Positions 39,423 to 50,060 of a stretch of 64,000 nucleotides of DNA are shown here, one piece after another. The DNA comes from Vibrio marisflavi CECT 7928. Lineage in GTDB: Bacteria; Pseudomonadota; Gammaproteobacteria; Enterobacterales; Vibrionaceae. The stretch covers positions 1,674,001 to 1,738,000 of the forward strand of contig NZ_CAKLDM010000002.1 in the NCBI RefSeq assembly GCF_921294215.1, in the 5' to 3' direction. Made by a program: the position numbers and the translations under genes. The number at the start of each line of letters is the position of its first letter. Within the stretch, counting starts at the first letter, position 1. The notes below the pieces were generated by a model. The model made no database searches, was not told the DNA's origin, and saw nothing but the letters and a program-made list of their open reading frames with translations.

Positions 39423-40406
39423 ATGAAAAAGCTCGCTTGCCTGCTCTCACTAGCACTGCTTACCGCACACAGTTACGCCTCTGATCGCTCTACACTCAGT
39501 GTTGGAGTAGACAATGATGGAACATTTGGCACAGACCGTGATTACTCTAGCGGCGTTTTTATTAATTACACCTCACCAGCCACAACGCCTTCGTTAGGTT
39601 TTACACCATTAAGTCTGTCACTTTGGGGGATCTCATCGATAGATAAAATCGGAGTAACCTTAGGACAAAAAATATATACACCATCGGATATTGCGTCATC
39701 ACAGCCACAAGTAAACGATAGACCCTACGCCGGATATTTATATCTAGAAACGAATTACATCAGTGTCAGTCCAGTCGCTGCTCAAAGATTCAACGTAACA
39801 TTAGGGACAACTGGTGAACGATCTTTGTCAAAGGAATCACAAGAGTTTATTCACTCGCTAATTGGCTCAGATGAGCCGCAGGGCTGGGACTATCAAATAG
39901 ACAATGAATATACTGCTGGGGTTGGTTATCTTGTTCACCTAAACCTACTCCGAGACAAGTTTTGGAGCAACTCTAGCCTAGAGTTATCGAATATAACTGG
40001 GGGTAACGCTGGGAACTTTCGAAGCGACGTCGCGACAGGATTCATGTTGCGTTGGGGATATAATTTAGAAGATAGTTTAGGTGCAGCCGAGATCTCTACC
40101 GAGAACCCATTTCGACCAGGAATGCTCGGCCCTTCAGGTACCGGTTGGTTTGCGTATACTGGGGTAAAAACAGCCTACGTGTTTAATGATATTACCATTG
40201 AGGGAGATCGTTCTGGTTTGCCTAGCCCAAGTGCGCAATACGATGTTACGCTAGAAAATGTACAAAGCAGCGCGATTGTAGGGTTTGCTATCTACAACGA
40301 ACGTTTTGGTGTCAATGTAAATTTGAGTGGAACAACACAAGCCTACAAAGAATCAGCGCACTCTATTAGCGGCAATGGCGGTATTTCCCTGTTCGCCTTT
40401 TTCTAG
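39423..40406 (+). CDS. LpxR-like lipid A deacylase (DUF2219 outer-membrane protein)
   Basis: A 327-residue precursor. The signal peptide MKKLACLLSLALLTAHSYA precedes a beta-barrel protein ending in Phe (SLFAFF). The N-terminal SVGVDNDGTFGTDRDYSSG and the RPYAGYLYLE and GTTGERSLSKESQEFIHSL stretches are hallmarks of LpxR, the outer-membrane 3'-O-deacylase of lipid A; the His in EFIHSL is the probable catalytic His. In Salmonella LpxR changes lipid A acylation and lowers TLR4 signalling. It stands alone between pflB and the chemoreceptor and ends three bases from the latter. Confidence 0.87.
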   Translation: MKKLACLLSLALLTAHSYASDRSTLSVGVDNDGTFGTDRDYSSGVFINYTSPATTPSLGFTPLSLSLWGISSIDKIGVTLGQKIYTPSDIASSQPQVNDRPYAGYLYLETNYISVSPVAAQRFNVTLGTTGERSLSKESQEFIHSLIGSDEPQGWDYQIDNEYTAGVGYLVHLNLLRDKFWSNSSLELSNITGGNAGNFRSDVATGFMLRWGYNLEDSLGAAEISTENPFRPGMLGPSGTGWFAYTGVKTAYVFNDITIEGDRSGLPSPSAQYDVTLENVQSSAIVGFAIYNERFGVNVNLSGTTQAYKESAHSISGNGGISLFAFF

Positions 40407-40409
40407 CAG

Positions 40410-42290
40410 CTAGATTTTGAATCGTTGGCAATCGACACTTAAGTCACTAGAGCGTTTGTCTACCAGTTCACCGATGGATCTCAGTTGCTCATTGTTTTGC
40501 TCGAGATCTCTCATTGCGACTGAAATTTGTGTCATGTTATCAGCCATGGATTGACTCGTCGTTGCGAGCTCTCTGATAGAGCCAAAAATCACGTCAGTTT
40601 GCTGCGCTGCCTCTTGTGCTTTCTCAGTAATTTGAGACAACGCATCCATTGCAGCCATCCCTTTCTCTTGCCCTACTTTCATAGTGCTTTCAGACTGAGA
40701 TATATATTGAATTACATCAGCACTCTCTTTTCGCATTGTTTCAATTGTGCCAGATATTTCTGTTATTGCATCGACGGTACGTACGGCCAAATTTCGCACT
40801 TCATCAGCAACCACAGCAAACCCGCGCCCTTGCTCTCCAGCCCGAGCGGCTTCGATCGCTGCGTTCAACGCTAACAGGTTCGTCTGCTCAGCAATTCCGT
40901 TGATAATCTCCATCACTGAGTCCACTTTGGAAGAAGCTTCTTCTAATTGTTTGGTATGACCGGCCGCAGCAGTCAGTATCTCTGCAACCTCTTCGAGAGA
41001 ACCAATGGCCGAGGTAATGATTTTGCTACCTTCATCAGCAGCATTGGTGGTTGATTTACTGATATCTGCTACAAACTCTAGCGAGTTAGATACTTCTTGA
41101 GTGGTAACGCTAACTTCTTCAGTAGCAGAAGCAAGCAGTTGAGTTTGGCCTAATACGTCAGATTGGTTTTTCGCAAGGCTATCAAGCCCAACATTTAACT
41201 CCGCAGCATTTGATGACAGGTCATCACTACTAAGCTGAACAGCACTCACCAATTCACCAAGATTTTCACAGCTCTGGTTGATGGCATTGGCCAGTTGGTT
41301 AAATTCATCTTTCTCGTTGCTGGATTTAGCCATTCTTATAGACAAATCTCCTTTGGAGACTTCCAGTAGCGTTGCATTGGTTGATTTGAGTGCTTTATTT
41401 AGCGACAAGCTGAACATCATAAAAATAGTAATAGTGAATACGGCCAATACGGCACACGCGACTAGCACTGACCATAAGGTTTGATCCGCATTTGCGCGCG
41501 CTGCATCTAAATAAGTTTTATCAATAGAAGTGAGTTTTTGTGTTGCCAATTTGACGACAGAAGTTACCTTATCTTGGCTAGCAACTAGTTTGCCTTCCAT
41601 AGAGCCCAGCTGTTGAGAGAGTTCACTAACACGAGTAAAAGTCTGCTTAAATAGTTCTATTTCCTTTTCATACAACTCAAGCATCGCGTAACTATTGGAT
41701 ATGCTCACAAAGCTAAACATCGCTCGATTAAACAGCTTTAAGTTTTGTTCACTGGGTTCAAGAAGGTAGTTTTGTTGCGCCTTAACCATTGCCTGAAAGT
41801 CAGAATTTAAAGTGACCATCCCTGTCTCAGCAATTTTCTTCTCAATCGTGTCGGCTAATGATTTTAGTTGACCAAGTTTACCTTCACTAACGGTAAAGCC
41901 CAGCTCAGTCCGCAATTCCAACCAAGGCAATAAAGCAAGCTCAAATTGCTTAGTACTTTCAACCAATGCACTCGCCTCTTCGGACAAATTTAATTTCTCC
42001 AGAAAAGTAGCGTTTTGCTGCACCTCTTGTGAAACGGCGGCGACTTCTTGTTTTAAGTGTGCGACCTGATCACCCGTGACAGAGCCCAATTCTTTGGCTA
42101 ATGAAAGCAACCTAACTTCGGTTTGGTACATCGTAATAGAGCCCGTCGTTATTTGGTTACTACTAAAATACTGTCGCTCCATTTCTGATAAACGAGTTGA
42201 AGTAAAAACTCCAAGAAGCATAAACCCTATAGTTAACAGCACTAAAAATAGAGTTATTTTCTGCTTTTGTGAGATAGAAATCGCCCTCAT
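40410..42290 (-). CDS. Methyl-accepting chemotaxis protein, helical-bundle sensor
   Basis: A 626-residue chemoreceptor. Membrane segment 1 is at about 11-31. The periplasmic part of about 240 residues is all-helical, four-helix-bundle-like. Membrane segment 2 is at about 273-297, then HAMP, then a signalling domain with the conserved [20 protein letters not shown] hairpin. There is no CheR pentapeptide. It lies on the opposite strand between pflB and pflA, and from memory V. cholerae keeps a chemoreceptor there too, so a link to fermentation or redox taxis is conceivable. Confidence 0.92.
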   Translation of the reverse strand: MRAISISQKQKITLFLVLLTIGFMLLGVFTSTRLSEMERQYFSSNQITTGSITMYQTEVRLLSLAKELGSVTGDQVAHLKQEVAAVSQEVQQNATFLEKLNLSEEASALVESTKQFELALLPWLELRTELGFTVSEGKLGQLKSLADTIEKKIAETGMVTLNSDFQAMVKAQQNYLLEPSEQNLKLFNRAMFSFVSISNSYAMLELYEKEIELFKQTFTRVSELSQQLGSMEGKLVASQDKVTSVVKLATQKLTSIDKTYLDAARANADQTLWSVLVACAVLAVFTITIFMMFSLSLNKALKSTNATLLEVSKGDLSIRMAKSSNEKDEFNQLANAINQSCENLGELVSAVQLSSDDLSSNAAELNVGLDSLAKNQSDVLGQTQLLASATEEVSVTTQEVSNSLEFVADISKSTTNAADEGSKIITSAIGSLEEVAEILTAAAGHTKQLEEASSKVDSVMEIINGIAEQTNLLALNAAIEAARAGEQGRGFAVVADEVRNLAVRTVDAITEISGTIETMRKESADVIQYISQSESTMKVGQEKGMAAMDALSQITEKAQEAAQQTDVIFGSIRELATTSQSMADNMTQISVAMRDLEQNNEQLRSIGELVDKRSSDLSVDCQRFKI

Positions 42291-42507
42291 AGAACATCCT
42301 TATTCATCATCAAGAAAATACGACTTTTCTCAAAAATGGCTTGCGTAAAAACTCAAGTAATAACTTTATTATTAATAACAAGTTTATAACACTTTCTCTG
42401 GGATGGAGGATTTTTTGATTTTGCATAGCTTCAGCGCTGATTCACTCTATTTAAACCTTACTTTTTGTAATAAAATATCGTTCAAATTTCCTTTCTGAGA
42501 AGCATTC

Positions 42508-43248
42508 ATGTCAACAATCGGTCGTATTCACTCTTTTGAATCTTGCGGGACAGTCGATGGACCAGGTATTCGATTCATAGTTTTTGTCCAAGGTTGCCTC
42601 ATGCGGTGTATGTATTGCCACAATCGAGACACGTGGGATACTCATGGTGGAAAAGAAGTCACCGTCGAAGAGCTAATTAACGAAGCTAAGTCTTATCGAC
42701 ACTTTATGAACGCATCAGGAGGCGGTATTACCTGTTCGGGTGGTGAAGCCATGCTGCAACCGGAGTTTGTACGCGACTTCTTCCGAGCAGCAAAAGATGA
42801 AGGTATCCATACATGTCTCGACACAAACGGCTTCATCCGTAAGTACACAGACGTTGTTGACGAGGTGCTGGAAGTAACTGACTTGGTGATGCTAGATATT
42901 AAGCACATGGACGATGAGGTTCATCATGACTTCATTGGTGTATCCAACAAGCGTACACTTGAGTTCGCCCGCTACTTAAACAAAGTGGGACAAAAAACTT
43001 GGATTCGTTACGTCGTTGTGCCCGGGTACACTGACGACCCAAGCGCTGCACATAAGCTTGGGGAGTTTATTAAGGACATGGACAATATCGAAAAAATTGA
43101 GCTTCTGCCTTATCACAAGCTAGGTGCCCACAAATGGGAAGCGTTAGGCTATGAATATCCACTTGAAGGCGTGCAGCCGCCAAGCAAAGAAGTGATGGAC
43201 AATATTGTCAGCATAATCAGTGAATATCACGACAACGTAAAATACTGA
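42508..43248 (+). CDS. pflA: Pyruvate formate-lyase 1 activating enzyme
   Basis: A 246-residue radical SAM enzyme that installs the glycyl radical on PflB. The iron-sulfur cysteines are Cys30, Cys34 and Cys37 (CLMRCMYC). The [18 protein letters not shown] and DTNGF stretches match the family. GAGAAG precedes the ATG. The length equals that of E. coli PflA. It is separated from pflB by two genes, one on the other strand, so it must have its own promoter. Confidence 0.97.
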   Translation: MSTIGRIHSFESCGTVDGPGIRFIVFVQGCLMRCMYCHNRDTWDTHGGKEVTVEELINEAKSYRHFMNASGGGITCSGGEAMLQPEFVRDFFRAAKDEGIHTCLDTNGFIRKYTDVVDEVLEVTDLVMLDIKHMDDEVHHDFIGVSNKRTLEFARYLNKVGQKTWIRYVVVPGYTDDPSAAHKLGEFIKDMDNIEKIELLPYHKLGAHKWEALGYEYPLEGVQPPSKEVMDNIVSIISEYHDNVKY

Positions 43249-43264
43249 TCTTCCTTCCTCATCA

Positions 43265-43288
43265 TCCCGCGGCAGAAAAGCCGCGGGA
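43265..43288 (+). terminator. GC-rich hairpin after pflA
   Basis: A perfect 9-bp stem TCCCGCGGC (43265-43273) / GCCGCGGGA (43280-43288). There is no T run, so it may be a Rho-dependent pause or a 3'-end stabiliser rather than an intrinsic terminator. Confidence 0.5.
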
Positions 43289-43477
43289 ATGTATTCCACT
43301 CAACAAAACACTAGTGCTCATCAGCCTAAAAGCTTGCACTCAAACACATAACCCGCCCAGATGTTTCAGTTAATTCTATCTAATTTACTGTTACACGTGT
43401 CTAGATCATATTTTAAAAGCAAATATTGCTCTTATACTAAATTCAACAAAAGTTAAGATATTGTTAGTGAGGCCGGC

Positions 43478-43978
43478 ATGGAAATGACAAATGCTCAACG
43501 TTTAATTTTATCCAACCAATACCTATTAATGGCTAAATTAGACCCTGATAATTCAAGCAAATATCAGCGCCTTCAAACCATTGTAGAACGTGGTTATGAG
43601 CTACAGATGAAAGAGCTAAACAAAGAGTTTGGTTGCCTTATAGAAGAAGAATGCCGTGAAATAATAAATATCATGGAAATGTACCACGCAATGCAAGAAT
43701 CCAGCAGAATGTTGAGTTCTAAAGAAAACTCAGAAGTCGATCAACGTCGCTTACAGTTCCTTGGGTTTGATATTGCAAGTGAGCCGCAATTGGTCAACTA
43801 CGTGAGATTCTTAGTCGATTCTGAAGGCCTATACCCTCAGTTTGATAAAGGTGAGCACTGCTTCAATAGCCAAGTACCAATGTTGGATAAATACCGCAGA
43901 ATGCAGACGACTTGGAGCGAATGCCCACGTCAGTATCACTTAAGTGCGACTGAACTTAATCAAATTCTGAACGCATAA
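43478..43978 (+). CDS. yfbU: YfbU family protein (UPF0304)
   Basis: A 166-residue cytoplasmic protein that matches E. coli YfbU closely: [15 protein letters not shown] at the start, the [20 protein letters not shown] segment, and [16 protein letters not shown] near the end. The family has no agreed function; in E. coli it has been linked to cell death after over-expression. It is monocistronic. The start is the first ATG of a short MEM run. Confidence 0.92.
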   Translation: MEMTNAQRLILSNQYLLMAKLDPDNSSKYQRLQTIVERGYELQMKELNKEFGCLIEEECREIINIMEMYHAMQESSRMLSSKENSEVDQRRLQFLGFDIASEPQLVNYVRFLVDSEGLYPQFDKGEHCFNSQVPMLDKYRRMQTTWSECPRQYHLSATELNQILNA

Positions 43979-44019
43979 AAAATTAGGCGGTGAAGAAACA
44001 ATAACTTCACCGCCTAATT
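43975..44019. terminator. Bidirectional terminator, yfbU / mipA
   Basis: A perfect 15-bp stem AATTAGGCGGTGAAG (43981-43995) / CTTCACCGCCTAATT (44005-44019). On the minus strand a T run follows, so it mainly ends mipA. Confidence 0.85.
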
Positions 44020-44041
44020 CAAATCATCTAAACCCTACAGT

Positions 44042-44797
44042 TTAAAACACGTAAGATACACCTAACGCCGTAGTCGTATTGATACCGCTTTCGATTATTG
44101 GGCTCTTCTCTATATCACCCTCTAGGTTGCGATAAGTGACACTGGCAGTAATCCGAACGTGGTCAGTGACATTGAGATAACTCTTTATTGCCACATAGTA
44201 AGAACCATCCGGCCCTGCATCAAACTCATTAAGGCCTGACCTCGTAGCTTCAGATGCACTCACGCCATAAAGATAATTGTTCATCTTCGAATCGTCATAG
44301 GTATAGCCGATAGTCGGAACAATACCCCAGCGTTCAAACATAAACGGTACCTTCCAAGAAGCATCAGCGTAAGAACCGTTGCTTCGACCCAAAGTATCCG
44401 TCATTCCAGCTAATTCAAACAATCCTATCGGCGTGTATAACTGATAACCAATACCACCATAAACGGTCGTTTTTCTTTCATCTAATTCTTGAATTTGTGT
44501 ATCACTTGAATCCGACGGGTCCAACGACCTTGGATCGTATTTCAATCTAAAAACTATGTTCTGGCCAAAGCCGCCTCTTCTATCTACAGGTAGAAGACGA
44601 TATCCGGCTCCTAGGCCACGAATGAAAAAGTGTTCTCCTTCATAACCAACCAGCGGAAAGACCCTTTTTATTGAGGGGGTATCTTTATATGTTTCCGGTG
44701 AATAGGACGCAATTGCTCCTAACGAAAATTCCGCATTTGCGGCCATTGGTACTGCACCAAGTGCCACCACAGTAGCCGCCAACAATTTTGTTTTCAC
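44042..44797 (-). CDS. MipA/OmpV family outer-membrane protein
   Basis: A 251-residue precursor. The signal peptide ends in AANA (residue 22) and is followed by an antiparallel beta-barrel that ends ALGVSYVF, the outer-membrane signature. OmpV was first described in Vibrio; MipA scaffolds murein hydrolases in E. coli. Which of the two roles applies here cannot be told from the sequence. It is monocistronic on the minus strand, divergent from the kinase operon. Confidence 0.86.
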   Translation of the reverse strand: MKTKLLAATVVALGAVPMAANAEFSLGAIASYSPETYKDTPSIKRVFPLVGYEGEHFFIRGLGAGYRLLPVDRRGGFGQNIVFRLKYDPRSLDPSDSSDTQIQELDERKTTVYGGIGYQLYTPIGLFELAGMTDTLGRSNGSYADASWKVPFMFERWGIVPTIGYTYDDSKMNNYLYGVSASEATRSGLNEFDAGPDGSYYVAIKSYLNVTDHVRITASVTYRNLEGDIEKSPIIESGINTTTALGVSYVF

Positions 44798-45139
44798 TTT
44801 ATGTTCCTTAAGTTCACTTTTTCATCGTCGATGTTGCGAACAAGTATAAACTTCTACATATTTTCAAACAAATGCTATCAATCATTTATTGGATTTTGAG
44901 GAATTAATATGTAATAAGTAAACACTGGTACAAAATAATCCAGCTTTCGGTAATGTATCCCAAACATATTCACCAGAAAAATGAACAGTTTCGAATAAGG
45001 GATTTTCATCACCGTTTTTGTAATTAAACACATAATTGTTAAGCAAAATGTGTAAAGAAGAGCTAGGATTAAGTATGAAAGGATTTGTACTTTACTGCGG
45101 GTTGTATGTCATTTTGACAGGTTCAGAGGGGATTTCGAT
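44798..45139. other. 342-base gap between mipA and yeaG
   Basis: A divergent, AT-rich region. I looked for a sigma-54 site (TGGCAC-N5-TTGC), as in E. coli yeaG, and found only a poor TGGTAC at 44929-44934. Nothing else is supportable. Confidence 0.4.
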
Positions 45140-47074
45140 ATGAGTATTTTTGACCATTTCCAAGCACGTTATGAAGCCGCCAAGGATGAAGAGATATCTT
45201 TACAAGAGTTTTTACAACTTTGTAAAGATGACAAAAGTGCCTACGCAAATGCGGCAGAGCGCTTGCTCATGGCCATTGGTGAGCCTGAAGTAATCGACAC
45301 AGCACAAGATCCAACTTTAAGTCGGATATTTTCCAATCGAGTGATCTCAAGATATAAAACATTCGAAGATTTTTACGGGATGGAAGATGCTATTGAACAA
45401 ATAGTATCTTACCTTAAACATGCTGCGCAGGGCTTGGAAGAACGTAAACAGATTCTATATTTACTTGGCCCCGTTGGTGGTGGTAAATCTTCCCTAGCGG
45501 AAAAACTAAAAGCGCTAATGCAACAAGTACCAATTTACGTACTTTCTGCAAACGGTGAGCGTAGCCCTGTAAATGACCATCCATTCTGTTTATTTGATAT
45601 TAACGAAGATGGTGATTTGTTGAAGAACGAATACGGCATCGAAAAGCGTTACATTCGCTCGATTATGTCTCCGTGGGCGGCGAAACGACTGCATGAATTT
45701 GGTGGCGACATTTCTAAATTTAAAGTTGTGAAAGTCAGGCCATCAATTCTTGACCAACTTGCTGTAGCGAAAACTGAACCAGGTGACGAAAATAACCAAG
45801 ATATTTCATCACTAGTGGGTAAAGTTGATATTCGCAAGCTAGAGCACTTCTCACAAGACGATCCAGATGCATATAGCTACTCAGGCGCTTTATGTAAAGC
45901 AAACCAAGGGCTGATGGAATTTGTCGAGATGTTTAAAGCACCGATCAAAGTTCTACACCCATTGCTTACCGCAACTCAAGAAGGAAACTTCAACGGTACC
46001 GAAGGGCTATCTGCGCTGCCATTTGACGGCATGATCCTAGCTCACTCCAACGAATCTGAATGGCAAACATTTAGAAATAACAAAAACAACGAAGCATTCC
46101 TTGATCGTGTATACATCGTGAAAGTGCCATATTGCTTGCGTGTTTCTGAAGAAGTGAAAATTTACCAAAAACTACTTGATCACTCAGAGCTTTCAAAAGC
46201 ACCTTGCTCACCAAGTACTTTGGATCTGCTAGCTCAATTTAGCATCCTATCTCGACTTAAAGAGCCAGAAAACTCCTCTCTATTCTCTAAGATGCGAGTG
46301 TATGATGGCGAAACCCTTAAAGATACGGATCCAAAAGCGAAAAGCTATCAAGAGTACCGTGACTACGCTGGTGTTGATGAGGGTATGTCTGGTCTTTCTA
46401 CACGTTTCGCTTTCAAGATCTTATCTCGAGTATTCAACTTTGATCAGTCTGAAGTAGCCGCTAACCCTGTTCACCTATTCTATGTGATTGAGCAACAGGT
46501 TGAGAGAGAGCAGTTCCCTCAAGAAATGGCCGAGAAATACCTAGAGTTCTTGAAAGGTTACCTAGTCCCTCGCTATGTAGAATTTATTGGTAAAGAAATT
46601 CAAACCGCGTATTTAGAGTCATACTCTGAGTACGGACAAAATATCTTCGACCGTTATGTCACATACGCAGACTTCTGGATTCAAGATCAAGAATACCGTG
46701 ATCCTGAAACAGGACAGCTGTTCGACCGCGCTTCTCTCAATAGCGAATTGGAGAAAATTGAGAAAACCGCGGGTATCAGTAACCCGAAAGATTTCCGTAA
46801 CGAGATCGTTAACTTTGTATTGCGTGCTAAAGCTCATAATAATGGCCAGAACCCTATCTGGACCAGCTATGAGAAGCTGCGTACCGTTATCGAGAAGAAA
46901 ATGTTCTCGAATACGGAAGAGTTGCTACCTGTTATCTCTTTCAACGCGAAAACGTCTTCTGAAGATCAGAAGAAACACGACGACTTTGTCGCGCGTATGA
47001 TGGAGAAGGGCTATACAGAGAAGCAAGTAAGATTGCTGTCCGAGTGGTATTTACGCGTACGTAAATCCTCTTAA
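45140..47074 (+). CDS. yeaG: PrkA-type serine protein kinase YeaG
   Basis: A 644-residue protein with an N-terminal AAA+-like domain (Walker A LGPVGGGKSS at 109-118) and a C-terminal PrkA region; the length matches E. coli YeaG. PrkA-family kinases act in starvation and stress responses, and in E. coli yeaG helps in nitrogen starvation together with yeaH. GAGGGG precedes the ATG. It starts a yeaG-yeaH-ycgB operon with an 87-base gap to yeaH. Confidence 0.95.
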   Translation: MSIFDHFQARYEAAKDEEISLQEFLQLCKDDKSAYANAAERLLMAIGEPEVIDTAQDPTLSRIFSNRVISRYKTFEDFYGMEDAIEQIVSYLKHAAQGLEERKQILYLLGPVGGGKSSLAEKLKALMQQVPIYVLSANGERSPVNDHPFCLFDINEDGDLLKNEYGIEKRYIRSIMSPWAAKRLHEFGGDISKFKVVKVRPSILDQLAVAKTEPGDENNQDISSLVGKVDIRKLEHFSQDDPDAYSYSGALCKANQGLMEFVEMFKAPIKVLHPLLTATQEGNFNGTEGLSALPFDGMILAHSNESEWQTFRNNKNNEAFLDRVYIVKVPYCLRVSEEVKIYQKLLDHSELSKAPCSPSTLDLLAQFSILSRLKEPENSSLFSKMRVYDGETLKDTDPKAKSYQEYRDYAGVDEGMSGLSTRFAFKILSRVFNFDQSEVAANPVHLFYVIEQQVEREQFPQEMAEKYLEFLKGYLVPRYVEFIGKEIQTAYLESYSEYGQNIFDRYVTYADFWIQDQEYRDPETGQLFDRASLNSELEKIEKTAGISNPKDFRNEIVNFVLRAKAHNNGQNPIWTSYEKLRTVIEKKMFSNTEELLPVISFNAKTSSEDQKKHDDFVARMMEKGYTEKQVRLLSEWYLRVRKSS

Positions 47075-47161
47075 CCGCAACTAACAAAAGCCCGAAACAA
47101 AGTACTATCTGCTGTAAAAGGCAGATAGTCGGCTTATTGTGAAGTTTACTAGAGGTGGCTC

Positions 47162-48433
47162 ATGGCGCAATTTATAGATAGACGACTGAATGGGAAAAAT
47201 AAGAGTGCTGTAAACCGTCAGCGCTTTCTACGTCGTCATAAAGAACAAATCAAAGAGTCTGTTGCTGATGCAGTAAACAGACGATCTATCACCAATACCG
47301 AATCGGGTGAAGATGTCTCTATCCCACATCGTGATATCAAAGAACCAATTTTCCACCAAGGTAAAGGGGGCGTGAAAGAGCGCGTTCACCCAGGCAACGA
47401 TCAATTCATTAAAGGTGACAAAATTGACCGCCCTAAAGGTGGTGGTGAAGGTGGTGGCTCTGGTGAAGGTGAAGCAAGTCCTGATGGTGAAGGACAAGAT
47501 GAATTTGTCTTCCAAATTTCAAAAGATGAGTACCTCGATATTTTATTTGAAGATTTGGAACTCCCGAATCTTGAGAAAACCCAGATAAATAAAATTACCG
47601 AGTGGAAAACTCATCGAGCCGGTTACCAGACAGCAGGTATCCCTTCTAATATTGCGGTTGTCCGCTCCCTACAGCAATCCCTAGCTCGTCGTACAGCGAT
47701 GACTGCAGGGAAAAAACGACTACTAAACGAATTAGAAGACGAGCTTGAGCGTATTAAGAATGTCGAACCGGCCCAAGCACTAGAAGAGAAAAGGCTTAAA
47801 AAGGAAATCAAGGAGTTACGTAAAAAAATTGAAAGCGTTCCATTTATAGACACCTTCGATCTTCGTTTTAAGAACTACGAGAGAAAGCCTATCCCTTCAA
47901 GCCAAGCCGTCATGTTCTGCTTAATGGACGTATCCGGTTCTATGGATCAGGCAACCAAAGATATCGCAAAACGCTTCTATGTTCTTCTTTATCTATTCTT
48001 AACTCGTACATATGAAAATGTTGAAGTTGTATTTATTCGTCACCACACGCAAGCAAAGGAAGTCGACGAACATGAGTTCTTCTATTCACAAGAGACCGGC
48101 GGCACCATCGTTTCAAGTGCGCTGAAACTAATGAACGAGATTGTTCAAGAGCGCTACCCTGTTGGTGAATGGAATATCTATGCAGCTCAAGCTTCTGATG
48201 GAGATAACTGGGCTGATGATTCACCTCGCTGCAAAGAGCTATTAATCAATAAGTTATTACCAAATTGTCAGTATTACTCTTATATCGAGATAACACGTCG
48301 CTCCCACCAAACGCTCTGGCATGAATATGAGAAGCTCGAACAAGCATTCGATAACTTCGCGATGAAAAACATCCGAACTGTCGACGACATATTCCCTGTG
48401 TTTAGAGAGTTGTTCCAGAAAGAAACGGCTTAG
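47162..48433 (+). CDS. yeaH: DUF444 protein YeaH, with a VWA-like domain
   Basis: A 423-residue protein of the YeaH/YhbH family. A basic N-terminus is followed by a Gly-rich linker (92-104, [12 protein letters not shown]), a coiled coil at about 185-225, and a von Willebrand A-like domain with the MIDAS motif DVSGS at 256-260 ([11 protein letters not shown]). It is always found next to yeaG, and the pair probably works as a stress complex. A good AGAGG precedes the ATG. Its stop is ten bases before ycgB. Confidence 0.94.
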   Translation: MAQFIDRRLNGKNKSAVNRQRFLRRHKEQIKESVADAVNRRSITNTESGEDVSIPHRDIKEPIFHQGKGGVKERVHPGNDQFIKGDKIDRPKGGGEGGGSGEGEASPDGEGQDEFVFQISKDEYLDILFEDLELPNLEKTQINKITEWKTHRAGYQTAGIPSNIAVVRSLQQSLARRTAMTAGKKRLLNELEDELERIKNVEPAQALEEKRLKKEIKELRKKIESVPFIDTFDLRFKNYERKPIPSSQAVMFCLMDVSGSMDQATKDIAKRFYVLLYLFLTRTYENVEVVFIRHHTQAKEVDEHEFFYSQETGGTIVSSALKLMNEIVQERYPVGEWNIYAAQASDGDNWADDSPRCKELLINKLLPNCQYYSYIEITRRSHQTLWHEYEKLEQAFDNFAMKNIRTVDDIFPVFRELFQKETA

Positions 48434-48443
48434 GAAGGCGCAT

Positions 48444-49991
48444 ATGACAACAAAAACAAAACCACGCTCGAAAAAAAAGACCAAGGCGCTACCAGATGGG
48501 CCAGATTGGACATTCGACTTACTCGATCGCTACCACAAAGAGATCAAGCGAGTAGCGGATCACTATAGGTTGGATGCGTACCCTAACCAAATAGAGGTGA
48601 TCACCTCAGAACAAATGATGGACGCATACTCTAGTATCGGTATGCCCATAAACTATAATCACTGGTCCTTTGGTAAAAAATTCATCCAGACAGAACAGGG
48701 CTATAAACATGGTCAGATGGGCTTAGCCTATGAAATTGTCATTAACTCAGACCCATGTATAGCTTACCTAATGGAAGAAAATACCGTAACAATGCAAGCT
48801 TTGGTTATGGCACACGCTTGTTATGGACACAACTCCTTCTTTAAGGGCAACTACCTTTTCCAAACTTGGACCGATGCCAGCTCAATCATCGACTACCTAT
48901 TGTTTGCGAAAAACTATATCGCTGAGTGCGAGCAAAAGTATGGTGTATCAGAAGTAGAAGAGCTACTGGACTCTTGTCACGCATTGATGAACTTCGGTGT
49001 AGATCGATACAAACGTCCAGAGAAAATCTCTATTGCGGAAGAGAAAGCAAGGCAAGAAGAAAGAGAAGCTTACCTACAATCTCAGGTTAACGAGCTATGG
49101 AGAACTGTTCCTCAAGCAAAAACCAAAGAAGAGGACGTAAAGGTACGTTTCCCTTCAGAGCCACAGGAAAACATCCTCTATTTCATCGAGAAACATGCTC
49201 CATTGCTAGAACCTTGGCAGCGTGAAATTGTCCGTATTGTTCGTAAGATAAGCCAATACTTCTATCCGCAAAAGCAGACTCAAGTCATGAATGAAGGCTG
49301 GGCAACGTTCTGGCACTATACCATCCTTAACCACCTGTACGATGAAGGCCTAGTATCAGAAAAGTTCATTTTGGAGTTTTTGCATAGCCATACAAGTGTT
49401 GTCGCACAGCCATCTTACAACAGCCCATATTATAGTGGCATCAACCCTTATGCGCTTGGGTTTGCGATGTTTCGCGACATCAAACGGATTTGTGAAGAGC
49501 CAACCGATGAAGATAGAGAGTGGTTCCCTGATCTAGCAGGAACAGACTGGCTTGATGCTGTTCACTTCGCCATGCGCAACTTTAAGGATGAAAGCTTCAT
49601 CAGCCAGTACTTATCTCCGAAACTAATTCGAGACTTTAAGCTGTTTGCTATTTGTGATGATGACCGGAAAAACTTCATTGAAGTGAGCGAGATTCACGAC
49701 AATTCTGGCTATAGAAAAATCAGGGAAAAGTTGGCCGCACAGTATAACCTCAGCAATCTAGAGCCTAATATTCAGGTTTATAGTGTTGATGTCCGTGGTG
49801 ACCGCTCGCTAACACTTCAATATGTTCCTCACGACCGAATACCATTGGATGAAGGCCATGATGAAGTATTGAAGCACTTATATCGCCTATGGGGATTTGA
49901 GGTGGTGTTAGAGGAAGTCAAAGAAAGTGGTCGACGGGAAATTCTCGGCACTTGTCCACCTCGCACGACAGATTATGACACCAAGATATAA
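48444..49991 (+). CDS. ycgB: SpoVR family protein YcgB
   Basis: A 515-residue protein of the SpoVR/YcgB family. In Bacillus SpoVR is needed for the spore cortex; in Gram-negatives the role is unknown, but it goes with yeaG-yeaH. The conserved HACYGHNSFFKGNYLFQ stretch and MNEGWATFWHYTI, which look like a metal-binding HxxxH pattern and its partner Glu/His, are present. It closes the operon and is followed by a terminator. Confidence 0.93.
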   Translation: MTTKTKPRSKKKTKALPDGPDWTFDLLDRYHKEIKRVADHYRLDAYPNQIEVITSEQMMDAYSSIGMPINYNHWSFGKKFIQTEQGYKHGQMGLAYEIVINSDPCIAYLMEENTVTMQALVMAHACYGHNSFFKGNYLFQTWTDASSIIDYLLFAKNYIAECEQKYGVSEVEELLDSCHALMNFGVDRYKRPEKISIAEEKARQEEREAYLQSQVNELWRTVPQAKTKEEDVKVRFPSEPQENILYFIEKHAPLLEPWQREIVRIVRKISQYFYPQKQTQVMNEGWATFWHYTILNHLYDEGLVSEKFILEFLHSHTSVVAQPSYNSPYYSGINPYALGFAMFRDIKRICEEPTDEDREWFPDLAGTDWLDAVHFAMRNFKDESFISQYLSPKLIRDFKLFAICDDDRKNFIEVSEIHDNSGYRKIREKLAAQYNLSNLEPNIQVYSVDVRGDRSLTLQYVPHDRIPLDEGHDEVLKHLYRLWGFEVVLEEVKESGRREILGTCPPRTTDYDTKI

Positions 49992-50007
49992 TCTCAGGGT
50001 TAGAAGT

Positions 50008-50040
50008 AAAAAAAAGAGTGCCAAAGCGCACTCCTTTTTA
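50008..50040. terminator. Bidirectional terminator, ycgB / kdsB
   Basis: Stem GAGTGC (50016-50021) / GCACTC (50028-50033), with runs of A before and T after. Confidence 0.82.
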
Positions 50041-50060
50041 CTCACTAATATGCAAACACG

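Noticed and set aside
44929..44945. TGGTAC stretch as a sigma-54 promoter of yeaG
   Set aside because: The -12 element GC is absent, so only half of the pattern is present.
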